Shown here: positions 15,665 to 23,933 of the stretch, one piece after another
Numbering within the stretch: position 1 is the first letter of the stretch
How the letters are laid out: each line of letters starts with the position of its first letter
Assembly (NCBI RefSeq): GCF_002760615.1
Contig: NZ_AWWI01000019.1
Location: forward strand, 1-50,124
Direction: 5' to 3'
DNA length: 50,124 nucleotides
From: Puniceibacterium antarcticum
GTDB taxonomy: Bacteria; Pseudomonadota; Alphaproteobacteria; Rhodobacterales; Rhodobacteraceae
Made by a program: the position numbers and the translations under genes
The notes under the pieces: model-generated
Databases searched by the model: none
Told to the model about the DNA's origin: nothing
Seen by the model: the letters and a program-made list of their open reading frames with translations, nothing else

Positions 15665-17140
15665 ATGCTCGACCAGACAACAAATCTCGCCTCGCTTCTC
15701 AACGATCCCAGCCTGCTGGAAACCCGCGCTTATATCGGCGGAAAATGGGTGGATGGCGACAAAGGCACCTTTGATGTGACCAACCCCGCGCGCGGCGATG
15801 TGGTCGCTCAGGTGGCTGATCTGTCGCGCGCGCAGGTGGCAGGCGCCATTGCGCAGGCCGAGGCCGCGCAAAAGGATTGGGCCAAATGGACCGGCAAGGA
15901 ACGCGCCGCCGTGCTGCGCAAATGGTTCGATCTGATCATGGAAAACCAGCACGATCTGGGTGTGATCCTGACCGCAGAGCAGGGCAAGCCGCTGGCCGAG
16001 GCCAAGGGCGAAATCGCCTATGGCGCGTCCTTCATTGAATTTTTCGGTGAAGAGGCCAAGCGTATCTATGGCGAGATGATCCCCGGCCACCAGCGCGACA
16101 AGCGCATCATGGTGCTGAAGCAGCCCATTGGCGTCGCCGCCTCGATCACGCCGTGGAACTTTCCCAATGCCATGATCACCCGCAAATGTGGCCCGGCGCT
16201 GGCTGCTGGCTGTGCCTTTGTCGCGCGTCCGGCCAAGGAAACACCGCTGTCCGCCATCGTGCTGGGTGTGCTGGCCGACCGTGCTGGCATTCCGGCGGGC
16301 GTGTTCAACGTGGTCCCGTCGTCGTCCTCCTCCGAGATCGGCAAGGAATTCTGCGAAAATCCCGCCGTGCGCAAGCTGACCTTCACCGGCTCGACCGAGG
16401 TGGGCCGCATCCTGTTGAAACAGGCCGCTGATCAGGTGATGAAATGCTCGATGGAACTCGGTGGTAACGCTCCGTTCATCGTTTTTGACGATGCTGACCT
16501 CGATGCCGCAGTCGAAGGCGCGATCATGTGCAAGTTCCGCAACAATGGTCAAACCTGCGTCTGTGCCAATCGTTTGTACGTTCAGGCTGGCGTGTATGAC
16601 GAATTCGCCGCAAAGCTGAAGACGCGCGTCGCAGCGATGAAAGTGGGCGACGGTCTTGAAGACGGCACAGAGCTTGGCCCGCTGATCAACCACGATGCGC
16701 TGGGCAAGGTGCAGGAACATATTGCCGATGCCAAGGCAAAAGGCGGCAAGGTCATCCTTGGCGGGGAAGAGCACGAGATGTCGGGCAACTTCTTTGGGCC
16801 GACCATCGTGACCGGCGCCACCAAGGACATGCTGTTCGCAACCGAAGAAACCTTTGGTCCGCTCGCGCCGCTGTTCAAGTTCGAGGATGAGGATGAGGTG
16901 ATCGCTCTGGCCAATGACACGATCTTTGGTCTCGCGTCGTACTTCTATGCCAAGGATCTGGCCCGCGTCTACAAGGTGGCCGAGGCGCTGGAATACGGCA
17001 TCGTCGGCGTGAACACCGGCATCATCTCGACCGAGCTGGCACCCTTCGGCGGCGTCAAGCAATCCGGTCTGGGCCGCGAAGGCAGCCACCACGGGATTGA
17101 GGATTACCTTGAGATGAAATACGTCTGCCTGTCGGTCTGA
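15665..17140 (+). CDS. gabD: NAD(P)-dependent succinate-semialdehyde dehydrogenase (GabD-type)
   Basis: Cytoplasmic aldehyde dehydrogenase of 491 residues, probably oxidising succinate semialdehyde to succinate. The cofactor site shows ITPWNFPNAMITRKCGPALA and FTGSTEVGR; the general base Glu264 is in MELGGNAPFIVFDDADLD and the catalytic Cys298 is in NGQTCVCANR, with the second Cys two residues later as in GabD enzymes that form a redox-sensitive disulfide. The C-terminal PFGGVKQSGLGREG motif with EYLEMKY-like end is also typical. GGAG lies upstream of the ATG at 15665. It is divergent from the hydrolase gene with 78 bp between starts. A GABA or arginine/creatine-derived semialdehyde could be the substrate; glutarate semialdehyde dehydrogenase is an alternative. 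A strong intrinsic terminator follows. Confidence 0.92.
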   Translation: MLDQTTNLASLLNDPSLLETRAYIGGKWVDGDKGTFDVTNPARGDVVAQVADLSRAQVAGAIAQAEAAQKDWAKWTGKERAAVLRKWFDLIMENQHDLGVILTAEQGKPLAEAKGEIAYGASFIEFFGEEAKRIYGEMIPGHQRDKRIMVLKQPIGVAASITPWNFPNAMITRKCGPALAAGCAFVARPAKETPLSAIVLGVLADRAGIPAGVFNVVPSSSSSEIGKEFCENPAVRKLTFTGSTEVGRILLKQAADQVMKCSMELGGNAPFIVFDDADLDAAVEGAIMCKFRNNGQTCVCANRLYVQAGVYDEFAAKLKTRVAAMKVGDGLEDGTELGPLINHDALGKVQEHIADAKAKGGKVILGGEEHEMSGNFFGPTIVTGATKDMLFATEETFGPLAPLFKFEDEDEVIALANDTIFGLASYFYAKDLARVYKVAEALEYGIVGVNTGIISTELAPFGGVKQSGLGREGSHHGIEDYLEMKYVCLSV

Positions 17141-17164
17141 TCCCTCAGGTTAACTGATCCAGCG

Positions 17165-17190
17165 GAGCGCGCCCACAGGGCGCGCTCTTT
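17165..17190 (+). terminator. Intrinsic terminator after gabD
   Basis: A perfect 10-bp stem, GAGCGCGCCC (17165-17174) with GGGCGCGCTC (17178-17187), closes a 3-base loop and is followed by TTTG. It starts 24 bp after the gabD stop codon. Confidence 0.85.
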
Positions 17191-17250
17191 GCGTCTCGTC
17201 CCCCGCGCTTTGCGCGGAGGCCTCGGGTGGGCGCCCGTGGCTGACGTCGC

Positions 17251-17290
17251 GTGTCACATGGATGTTACACGCCTGTCACACGAATGTTGC
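17251..17290 (+). promoter_or_regulatory. Tandem Pho-box-like array
   Basis: Four 7-base units repeat with an exact 11-bp period: GTGTCAC (17251), ATGTTAC (17262), CTGTCAC (17273) and ATGTTGC (17284), each separated by four bases. This is the architecture of PhoB sites, which are direct repeats of CTGTCAT-like units spaced by four bases. It lies 43 bp upstream of the start codon of a secreted phytase-like protein, which fits phosphate-starvation control. The sequence match and spacing are seen directly; PhoB binding is inferred. Confidence 0.75.
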
Positions 17291-17308
17291 CCGCATGCCT
17301 CAAACCGC

Positions 17309-17326
17309 CCCCTGAACAATCAGGGG
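17309..17326 (+). promoter_or_regulatory. Leader hairpin covering the ribosome-binding site
   Basis: CCCCTGA (17309-17315) pairs perfectly with TCAGGGG (17320-17326) around the loop ACAA. The right arm contains the AGGGGA ribosome-binding site of the gene starting at 17333, so folding would hide it. Whether this regulates translation is unknown. Confidence 0.45.
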
Positions 17327-17332
17327 ACCTTC

Positions 17333-19513
17333 ATGCCAATCCGTACGCTCTGCCTAACCTCGACTCTCGCGCTCTGCGCGGGTACGGCCACCCTCGCGCT
17401 GACCGCAGGCTCGGCGATGGCCGACATGAATTTCAACCGCATCGCCAGCTTTGCCGTGCCGCGCAACATGGCCGATGGCGAAGACCTGTCGCGCCCGTCC
17501 TCGGCCGAAATCATCTCGGTCAGCGCGGATGGCATGACGCTGGCCTATACCGACAGCCCGCTGGGCGTTCTGGGCCGCATCGACATCACCGACCCAGCCA
17601 ACCCCAAGCCGCTCGGCAATATCGAGCTGGGGGGAGAGCCGACAGCCGTCAGCATCGTCGGGCAGACCGCCTATGTCGCTGTAAACAAATCAGAAAGCTA
17701 CGCCAAGCCGTCGGGCCATCTGTCGGCCTTTGATCTGGCAAGCGGCGAAGAGTTGGCGCAGTGCGATCTGGGTGGTCAGCCCGACAGCACCGCCTTTGCC
17801 AAAGACAGCTCCTTTATCGCCGTCGCGATCGAGAACGAGCGCGACGAAGGTGCCGGTGACGGCCGCGTCGGTCAGATGCCTGCAGGCGATGTGGTGATGA
17901 TCGACCTTGGTGACGGCACGATGGATTGCGCCACGCTGCGCCATGCCGATGTGACCGGTCTTGCAGAAATCTCGCCCGAAGACCCCGAACCCGAGTTCAG
18001 CGATATTAACTCGCTCGGTGAGGTCGCCGTGACCCTGCAAGAGAACAACCACATCGTCATCCTGTCCCGCGACGGCGAGGTTCTGAATCATTTCAGCGCC
18101 GGTTCCGTGGATCTGGAAGGCATCGACGCCACGGACGAGCGCGCTGCGCTGATTTTTGACGAATCCCAGCCCGGTCGCCTGCGCGAACCCGATGCGGTTC
18201 AGTGGGTCGACGACAACCATATAGCCATCGCCAACGAAGGCGATATGGATGGCGGCTCGCGCGGTTTCACCGTGTTCAACAAGGACGGCACCGAGGTTTA
18301 CGAGTCGGGGACCAGCTTTGAACAGGCGGTGATCCAGCTGGGCCACTACCCGGACAAACGCTCGGACGCCAAGGGGATCGAGCCTGAGGGCATGGAAATC
18401 GCCACATTCGACGGCGTGCCTTACATGTTCCTGCTGGCCGAGCGCGCCTCGGTTATCGGGGTCTATGACATGAGCGATCCGGCGAGCCCTGTGCTCAAGC
18501 AGATCCTGCCGTCTGGCATCGCCCCAGAAGGTGTCGTCGCGATCCCGCAGCGCAACCTGCTGGTCAGCGCAAACGAATCCGACCTGATCGAGGATGGCGG
18601 CGTGCGCTCGCATGTCATGATCTATGAATACGCCGAAGGCGAAGCCGCCTATCCGACGCTAACCTCCGAAGGCATGGACGAGCTGACCGGCTGGGGCGCG
18701 ATTTCTGGCATGGTCGCCGGTGAGGGATCGACCCTTTATGCGGTGAACGACAGCTTCTATGGCTATCAGCCGACGATCTTTACCATCGACACCTCGACCA
18801 AGCCCGCACATATCACCAACGCCCTGCGTGTGACCCGCGCCGGAATGCCTGCGCAAAAGCTGGATATGGAAGGCATCACATTGGATGGCGAGGGTGGTTT
18901 CTGGGTCGCATCCGAAGGCCGCACGGACCGTCTGATCCCCCATGCGCTCTACCACGTAAATTCCAAGGGCGAGATCAAGGACGAGATCGGCCTGCCTGCA
19001 GAACTTCTGGCGCATGAGACACGCTTTGGCTTTGAGGGCATCACCAAGGTCGGCGACTGGCTCTGGATGGCCGTGCAGCGTGAATGGGGCGACGACCCTA
19101 AGGACCACGTGAAACTGCTGGCCTATAACGTCGAGTCCGAGGAATGGGGCGCTGTCCTCTACCCCAAGGCCACTCCCGACGCCGGCTGGACCGGCCTGTC
19201 CGAGATCGTGGCCCACGGCGACTGGGTTTATGTGATCGAGCGTGACAACCAGATCGGCGACGCGGCCATTACGAAAAAGATCTACCGCATCCCCGCCTCT
19301 GACATGGTGCCGGGCGCGCTTGGGTCTGACCTCAAGGTCGTGACCAAGGAAGAGGTGCGTGACCTGATCCCCGACCTCAAGTCCTGGGGCGGTTATGTGG
19401 TCGACAAGGTCGAAGGTCTGGCCGTGACAGAGGATGGCACCGTCTGGGTGTCCACCGACAATGACGGCGTCGACGACAGTTCGGGCGAAACCTTCCTCTG
19501 GTCGTTCAAGTAA
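17333..19513 (+). CDS. Secreted phytase-like esterase with beta-propeller (choice-of-anchor-like)
   Basis: Exported protein of 726 residues. The Sec signal peptide ends at AMA-DMNF (cleavage after residue 30). Residues about 35-430 are beta-propeller-like repeats with pieces such as GRIDITDPANPKPLGNIELGG, AFDLASGEELAQCDLGG and GEVLNHFSAG. Residues about 440-726 resemble the esterase-like activity of phytase domain (PF13449): LDMEGITLDGEGGFWVASEG, RFGFEGITKVGDWLWMAVQRE and VEGLAVTEDGTVWVSTDNDG carry its E-G-I/L repeats, likely metal and substrate ligands. It may release phosphate from organic phosphoesters in the periplasm or outside. The ATG at 17333 follows AGGGGA. Pho-box-like repeats upstream support phosphate-starvation induction. 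The exact substrate is unknown. It is monocistronic, with terminators on both sides. Confidence 0.88.
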   Translation: MPIRTLCLTSTLALCAGTATLALTAGSAMADMNFNRIASFAVPRNMADGEDLSRPSSAEIISVSADGMTLAYTDSPLGVLGRIDITDPANPKPLGNIELGGEPTAVSIVGQTAYVAVNKSESYAKPSGHLSAFDLASGEELAQCDLGGQPDSTAFAKDSSFIAVAIENERDEGAGDGRVGQMPAGDVVMIDLGDGTMDCATLRHADVTGLAEISPEDPEPEFSDINSLGEVAVTLQENNHIVILSRDGEVLNHFSAGSVDLEGIDATDERAALIFDESQPGRLREPDAVQWVDDNHIAIANEGDMDGGSRGFTVFNKDGTEVYESGTSFEQAVIQLGHYPDKRSDAKGIEPEGMEIATFDGVPYMFLLAERASVIGVYDMSDPASPVLKQILPSGIAPEGVVAIPQRNLLVSANESDLIEDGGVRSHVMIYEYAEGEAAYPTLTSEGMDELTGWGAISGMVAGEGSTLYAVNDSFYGYQPTIFTIDTSTKPAHITNALRVTRAGMPAQKLDMEGITLDGEGGFWVASEGRTDRLIPHALYHVNSKGEIKDEIGLPAELLAHETRFGFEGITKVGDWLWMAVQREWGDDPKDHVKLLAYNVESEEWGAVLYPKATPDAGWTGLSEIVAHGDWVYVIERDNQIGDAAITKKIYRIPASDMVPGALGSDLKVVTKEEVRDLIPDLKSWGGYVVDKVEGLAVTEDGTVWVSTDNDGVDDSSGETFLWSFK

Positions 19514-19523
19514 GCTGACTTTC

Positions 19524-19566
19524 CCGGGGGCCGCTCTGCAGGGCGGGGCGGCCCCCGGCGCTTTTG
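19524..19566 (+). terminator. Intrinsic terminator after phytase-like gene
   Basis: An 11-bp stem, CCGGGGGCCGC (19524-19534) with its complement at 19548-19558, is followed by CGCTTTTG. It starts 11 bp past the stop codon. Confidence 0.9.
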
Positions 19567-19639
19567 TGATCTCGGGCGATTGAAGCGACTTGCTCTCACG
19601 CGTTCAATCCTGATACGCCGCTGCGCTTTGGGGCGGCGT

Positions 19640-20008
19640 TTACATATCCGGCGACAGCTCAATCCGGTAGACATCCTTGCCCCAGCCATCGACCGAACAA
19701 TGTGCCCTGACGAACAGCTCTCTCACGCCATCCGGCACGACCACAGAGGACACGGACCGGGTAAAGGGCTGCTCTTGCAGGTGGGGGTGCAGGAGTTCGC
19801 GACTGGTAATGACATGGCCTGCCGAATCCTCGATCTGCCAGCCATCAGCATAGTGGTCCCAGCCGGTGTCGGCATGGCGCAACGTGACAGAAATCCGCCA
19901 GCCCATACCGACCTTGTCCGCCATCGCAGAGACGATTTCCGGCTCATCAGCCATCGCCGGGGCAACAAGCAGGGCATAAACCGCAAAAATTGACGAAAGC
20001 GTTTTCAT
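19640..20008 (-). CDS. Hypothetical exported protein
   Basis: Protein of 122 residues with a clear Sec signal peptide (MKTLSSIFAVYALLVAPAMA, cleavage after residue 20). The mature part of about 100 residues is rich in beta-strand-like segments (GWRISVTLRHADTGWDHYADGW, SVSSVVVPDGV) and contains one Cys in RAHCSVDGWG, so it has no intramolecular disulfide. I do not recognise a named family, although it looks like a conserved periplasmic protein of Rhodobacterales. It lies 4 bp downstream of the DUF599 gene on the same strand, so it is probably co-transcribed with it, and is convergent with the phytase-like gene. Confidence 0.75.
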   Translation of the reverse strand: MKTLSSIFAVYALLVAPAMADEPEIVSAMADKVGMGWRISVTLRHADTGWDHYADGWQIEDSAGHVITSRELLHPHLQEQPFTRSVSSVVVPDGVRELFVRAHCSVDGWGKDVYRIELSPDM

Positions 20009-20012
20009 TCAG

Positions 20013-20780
20013 TCATCCTAGCAGCTTGCCAGGGCCTGCGGCGTCAACTCCACGTGTGTCTTTCGTGTATTCCTCGCGATCACTGCCATCCAGCAACACG
20101 GCGCGCGAGGCGGACCAGAACTCGCGCCGCAGGATCACAAGGATGGTGAAAACCGCAGCCACAGCCAGCGCCGAGCTGCCCAGTACCCAGGCCGCCGACG
20201 CAATGCCGAAATAGACGGACCGCAGCCCACTGTTGAAGCTGCGCGCGGCGGTGATGTTGATCTCGCCCGATTTTGCGGCGCGAATATAGGCGACGGGCTT
20301 GTCTACATCGTTCGGCACAGCGGCCATCAAGACAGCACAATAGCCAAACAACCTGTGCGACCAGACGAATTTCAGAAAGCCGTTGGTTGCAAAGAACAGC
20401 ATCAACAGCAGCTTGATCTCCCAGACGATGGCGGGGGCGGTTTCACTGCCCAGCGTCAGATCCTTGGCCACGCCGCTCAGCATGTCAGCCTTGCCGATCA
20501 TGGCAAGACCGCCGCCGATCGCAATCATGCTGGCCGACGCGAAAAAAGCCGTGCCCTGCCGCATGTTGTCGATGATCGCGGAATCAAAGATGCGTGGTTG
20601 CCGGGTCACGAAGTGCCGCATCCACTCGCGCCGGTAGTCAGCCATGAGCATGGAGACGGACGGCCGCCATTTTGGCGGATGGTCGATGATCCAGTTGCAC
20701 CCCATCCAGCCCAGCAGCAAAAGCGCCAGCGCAGCGTAATCCAGCCGGGTGAAAAGGCCGATCTGTTCAGTCCAGATCAT
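20013..20780 (-). CDS. DUF599 family membrane protein
   Basis: Inner-membrane protein of 255 residues with about four hydrophobic segments (residues about 13-30, 80-105, 118-150, 190-222). The sequence RQPRIFDSAIIDNMRQGTAFFASASM and the later ARSFNSGLRSVYFGIASAAW match the DUF599 pattern, in which F-N-x-G-L-R-x-x-Y-F-x-x-A is the best conserved part. Function of the family is not known. The start at 20780 has GAGGGGGG four bases upstream. The CopD/HemJ-like gene precedes it by 9 bp and the small exported protein follows by 4 bp, so these three probably form one operon. Confidence 0.9.
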   Translation of the reverse strand: MIWTEQIGLFTRLDYAALALLLLGWMGCNWIIDHPPKWRPSVSMLMADYRREWMRHFVTRQPRIFDSAIIDNMRQGTAFFASASMIAIGGGLAMIGKADMLSGVAKDLTLGSETAPAIVWEIKLLLMLFFATNGFLKFVWSHRLFGYCAVLMAAVPNDVDKPVAYIRAAKSGEINITAARSFNSGLRSVYFGIASAAWVLGSSALAVAAVFTILVILRREFWSASRAVLLDGSDREEYTKDTRGVDAAGPGKLLG

Positions 20781-20789
20781 GTGCCCCCC

Positions 20790-21200
20790 TCAGAACGGTT
20801 TGACGACCACGACCCAAAGGATCGCGATCACCGCCAGAACGCTGATTTCGTTGAAGATGCGCAGGAAGCGGTCGGATTCGGTAAAGATGCCCCGGCGCCC
20901 GCGCAGCACCATCCGTCCGGTCCAGCCATAATGCGCCGCCAGCGCCAGAACGAGGCATAGCTTGACCCAGACCCAGACAGGGAACCCCCAGCTGGACGCA
21001 AGCCAAAGACCGGTGAACAGCGCGATCACACCCAGCCCGGCGGAAAAGCGGTAGAGTCGGATCGTCAGATCCCCCAGTGGCCCGAATTCACCCAGCCGGG
21101 CATATTCGCGTTTCCAGAAGATAAGGGCGCGGGGGACGGCAAAGATGCTCGTCATCCAACCCATCACGCAGAGGATATGTATGATTTTTACCCAGTTCAT
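20790..21200 (-). CDS. CopD/HemJ-like four-helix membrane protein
   Basis: Small inner-membrane protein of 136 residues with four hydrophobic helices. The N-terminus MNWVKIIHILCVMGWMTSI with His8, and the following FAVPRALIFWKREY, resemble the UPF0093/HemJ family, in which this His is a heme ligand and which oxidises protoporphyrinogen IX to protoporphyrin IX. The third helix starts WVWVKLCLVLALAAHYGWTGRM, with the Lys and His also typical, and the fourth contains RIFNEISVLAVIAILWVVVVKPF. HemJ identity is likely but this may be a paralogue, since some genomes have several CopD-like proteins. The ATG at 21200 is preferred to the longer open frame. First gene of the trio with DUF599 and the exported protein, and divergent from glcD. 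Confidence 0.82.
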   Translation of the reverse strand: MNWVKIIHILCVMGWMTSIFAVPRALIFWKREYARLGEFGPLGDLTIRLYRFSAGLGVIALFTGLWLASSWGFPVWVWVKLCLVLALAAHYGWTGRMVLRGRRGIFTESDRFLRIFNEISVLAVIAILWVVVVKPF

Positions 21201-21265
21201 GTCACGATCCCTGCGACAGACCCGGCATTTTCGCAAGGCTTCCGTGTCTTCCGGCAAGAATTCAT

Positions 21266-21303
21266 TTGTTGCCTGCGCGATTTTGGTTATATTAAATTAC
21301 CAA
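21266..21303 (+). promoter_or_regulatory. Candidate glcD promoter with palindromic operator
   Basis: A -35-like TTGTTG (21266) and -10-like TATATT (21288) are spaced by 16 bp. A near-palindrome, TTGGT (21283-21287) with ACCAA (21299-21303) around an AT-rich 11-base centre, covers the -10 and ends just before the AGGAGG ribosome-binding site of glcD. This is where a repressor or GntR/LysR-type regulator could act. No regulator gene is nearby. Confidence 0.45.
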
Positions 21304-21319
21304 TTCAGGAGGAAGCGCC

Positions 21320-22768
21320 ATGGAAATGCCCGTTCCGAATCCAGGCATCATCGCGCGCAAGGCGCAGATTGTGTCTGCCCTTGCCAGGGTCCTGCCCGCA
21401 GGCGGGGTGATTTCCGAGGTCTCAGAAACACGCGCCTATGAATGCGACGCGCTGACAGCCTATCGCTGCGCCCCTCTGGCCGTCGTCCTGCCCCGCTCGA
21501 CAGAAGAAGTCTCAGCCGTGCTGAATATCTGCCATGACATGGGCGTGCCGGTGGTACCGCGCGGATCGGGGACCTCCCTCGCTGGCGGCGCGTTGCCCAC
21601 GGCAGATTGTGTTCTTCTGGGCGTGGCGCGGATGAACGAGGTGCTGGAAACGGATTACGACAACCGCTTCATCCGGGTGCAGACCGGGCGCACCAACCTC
21701 TCTGTCACCGGCGCGGTCGAACAGGAAGATTTCTTTTACGCCCCTGACCCATCTTCGCAGCTGGCCTGCGCCATCGCCGGTAATATCGCGATGAATTCGG
21801 GCGGTGCGCATTGCCTGAAATACGGCGTGACCACCAACAACCTGCTGGGCGTCACAATTGTGATGATGGATGGCACCGTGATTGAGGTCGGCGGGGCGTA
21901 TCTGGACAGTGGCGGGCTCGACCTGCTCGGCATCATCTGTGGATCCGAAGGCCAGCTTGGCGTCGTGACCGAAGCCACCTTGCGGATTCTGCGCAAACCG
22001 GAAGGGGCGCGGCCCGTGCTCATGGGGTTCGACACCAACGAAGTCGCCGGCGAATGTGTGTCCGACATCATCAAGGCCGGTGTCCTGCCCGTCGCCATCG
22101 AATTCATGGACCGCCCCTGCATCGAGGCCTGCGAGGCCTTTGCCCATGCCGGATACCCTATGTGCGAGGCGCTGCTGATCGTCGAGGTTGAAGGCTCGCC
22201 TGCCGAAATCGACGAACAGCTTGCCGTAATTCTGGCCATCGCCCGCCGCCACAACCCGGTTGAGCTGCGCGAGGCCAAGGATGCTGACGAGGCCGGCCGC
22301 ATCTGGCTGGGCCGCAAATCCGCCTTCGGGGCCATGGGGCAGATCAACGACTATATGTGCCTTGATGGCACGATCCCCGTGACCTCTTTGCCCTTTGTGC
22401 TGAAGCGCATCGGGGAGCTGTCCAAACAATACGGTCTGGGCGTGGCAAACGTCTTTCACGCGGGTGACGGCAACATGCATCCGCTGATCCTGTTCGATGC
22501 CAACAAAGAGGGCGATCTTGAGCTGTGCGAACAGATGGGCGCCGACATCCTGCGGCTCTGTGTCGAGGTGGGGGGATGCCTGACCGGTGAACATGGCGTG
22601 GGTATCGAAAAACGCGATCTGATGGTGGATCAGTTCGCGCCGGACGATCTTGAGGCGCAGATGGCGGTCAAGGATGTGTTCGACCCCAAGTGGCTGCTGA
22701 ACCCGGCCAAGGTGTTTCCGCTCGCTGCCTCGGAAAGCCGCCGCACCGTCGCGCTGGCCGCAGAATAA
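21320..22768 (+). CDS. glcD: Glycolate oxidase, FAD subunit GlcD
   Basis: FAD-linked subunit of the three-part glycolate dehydrogenase, which oxidises glycolate to glyoxylate. The VAO/PCMH-type FAD-binding domain is at about residues 50-230, with PRGSGTSLAGGALP at 80-93 binding the FAD pyrophosphate, and the C-terminal FAD-oxidase cap contains HAGDGNMHPLILFD and GEHGVGIEKR, both characteristic. Its 482 residues are normal for GlcD, and the close AGGAGG ribosome-binding site supports the ATG at 21320. It is first in the operon glcD-glcE-small membrane protein-glcF. Glycolate is a common phytoplankton exudate, which fits a marine heterotroph. D-lactate dehydrogenases share the fold, but the operon decides. 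Confidence 0.95.
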   Translation: MEMPVPNPGIIARKAQIVSALARVLPAGGVISEVSETRAYECDALTAYRCAPLAVVLPRSTEEVSAVLNICHDMGVPVVPRGSGTSLAGGALPTADCVLLGVARMNEVLETDYDNRFIRVQTGRTNLSVTGAVEQEDFFYAPDPSSQLACAIAGNIAMNSGGAHCLKYGVTTNNLLGVTIVMMDGTVIEVGGAYLDSGGLDLLGIICGSEGQLGVVTEATLRILRKPEGARPVLMGFDTNEVAGECVSDIIKAGVLPVAIEFMDRPCIEACEAFAHAGYPMCEALLIVEVEGSPAEIDEQLAVILAIARRHNPVELREAKDADEAGRIWLGRKSAFGAMGQINDYMCLDGTIPVTSLPFVLKRIGELSKQYGLGVANVFHAGDGNMHPLILFDANKEGDLELCEQMGADILRLCVEVGGCLTGEHGVGIEKRDLMVDQFAPDDLEAQMAVKDVFDPKWLLNPAKVFPLAASESRRTVALAAE

Positions 22769-22817
22769 CTGGCTGTTAGCCTCCAGCCCCTCAGAGCATT
22801 CGGGACCTGTAAAAGAC

Positions 22818-23933
22818 ATGAGACCAGAGACAGAGGCCGAACTGGCCGAGACGATTGCTGCCGCCCGTGGCCCCCTGCATGTGCAGGGCGGCGGCACCCG
22901 GTCTGTGGGCCGCCCGGTGACAGGTGATGTGCTGCAAACCGGCGGGCTGTCGGGAATTTCGCTCTATGAACCGGGCGCGCTGACTCTCGTCGTAAAGTCA
23001 GGTACCCCGCTGGCCGAGGTCGAGGCCGCGCTGAATGCCGAAGGCCAGAGGCTTCCGTTTGAGCCGATGGATCATCGCGGCTTGCTGGGCACCACCGGTA
23101 CACCCACTATGGGCGGTGTGGTCGCCTCGAACGCTTCGGGGCCGCGACGGGTTCAGGTCGGGGCCTGCCGCGACTTCATGCTGGGTGTGCGGTTTGTGGA
23201 CGGGCAGGGCACGGTGATCAAGAACGGTGGCCGGGTGATGAAAAACGTCACCGGTTATGATCTGGTCAAGCTGCTGTCGGGCAGCTGGGGTACTCTTGGC
23301 GTTTTGAGCGAGGTGTCATTGAAGGTGCTGCCAAAACCGGACAGCGCGGCAACGCTGGTGTTTCAGAGGCTGGATGCGGCGCTGGCGGTTACGGTGATGA
23401 GCCGCGCACTGGGATCGCCGTTCGAAATCACTGGCGCCGCACATGATCCGCAGGCCGGGCAGACCCTGCTGCGGATCGAGGGCTTCGAAAAATCCGTAAC
23501 CTACCGCGCCGATCAGCTCAAAACGCTGTTCAAGGGGCATGACATCGCGGTGGAAACCGATCCGGCGCGGGTCGCGCAGATCTGGGCAGGCATACGCGAT
23601 GTTGCCCCGTTGCATGACGGCGCGGGCGATGTCTGGCGCGTGTCGGTCAAACCCTCCGATGCGCCCGAGGTTGCGGCGCGGCTCGACGCCGGGGCGCTGC
23701 TGTTCGACTGGGGGGGCGGGCTGATCTGGGCGCGTGTGGCAGAAGGCACCGACCTGCGCGCACGCATTGGCGCGGTCAAAGGTCATGCAACGCTGGTGCG
23801 CGGGTCTGCCGCCAGCCGCGCGGCGCTGCCCGTCTTTCAACCCGAACCGGCGCCTTTGGCACGGCTCACCGACGGATTGCGCAAGCGGTTCGATCCGCGC
23901 GGGATCCTCAACCCCGGGCTGATGGCCGGATGA
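22818..23933 (+). CDS. glcE: Glycolate oxidase subunit GlcE
   Basis: Second FAD-binding subunit of glycolate dehydrogenase, 371 residues. The N-terminal half is a PCMH-type FAD-binding domain (LHVQGGGTRSVGRPV; GTTGTPTMGGVVASNASGPR), and the diagnostic GlcE segment is KNGGRVMKNVTGYDLVKLL followed by GSWGTLGVLSEVSLKVLP. The C-terminal part carries the conserved end LRKRFDPRGILNPG. The ATG at 22818 lies 49 bp after glcD. Its TGA overlaps the ATG of the next gene (ATGA), indicating translational coupling. Confidence 0.95.
   Translation: MRPETEAELAETIAAARGPLHVQGGGTRSVGRPVTGDVLQTGGLSGISLYEPGALTLVVKSGTPLAEVEAALNAEGQRLPFEPMDHRGLLGTTGTPTMGGVVASNASGPRRVQVGACRDFMLGVRFVDGQGTVIKNGGRVMKNVTGYDLVKLLSGSWGTLGVLSEVSLKVLPKPDSAATLVFQRLDAALAVTVMSRALGSPFEITGAAHDPQAGQTLLRIEGFEKSVTYRADQLKTLFKGHDIAVETDPARVAQIWAGIRDVAPLHDGAGDVWRVSVKPSDAPEVAARLDAGALLFDWGGGLIWARVAEGTDLRARIGAVKGHATLVRGSAASRAALPVFQPEPAPLARLTDGLRKRFDPRGILNPGLMAG

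Noticed and set aside
15647-17092. Long open frame opposite the aldehyde dehydrogenase
   Set aside because: The opposite strand contains all aldehyde dehydrogenase motifs; this frame is low-complexity in amino-acid use.
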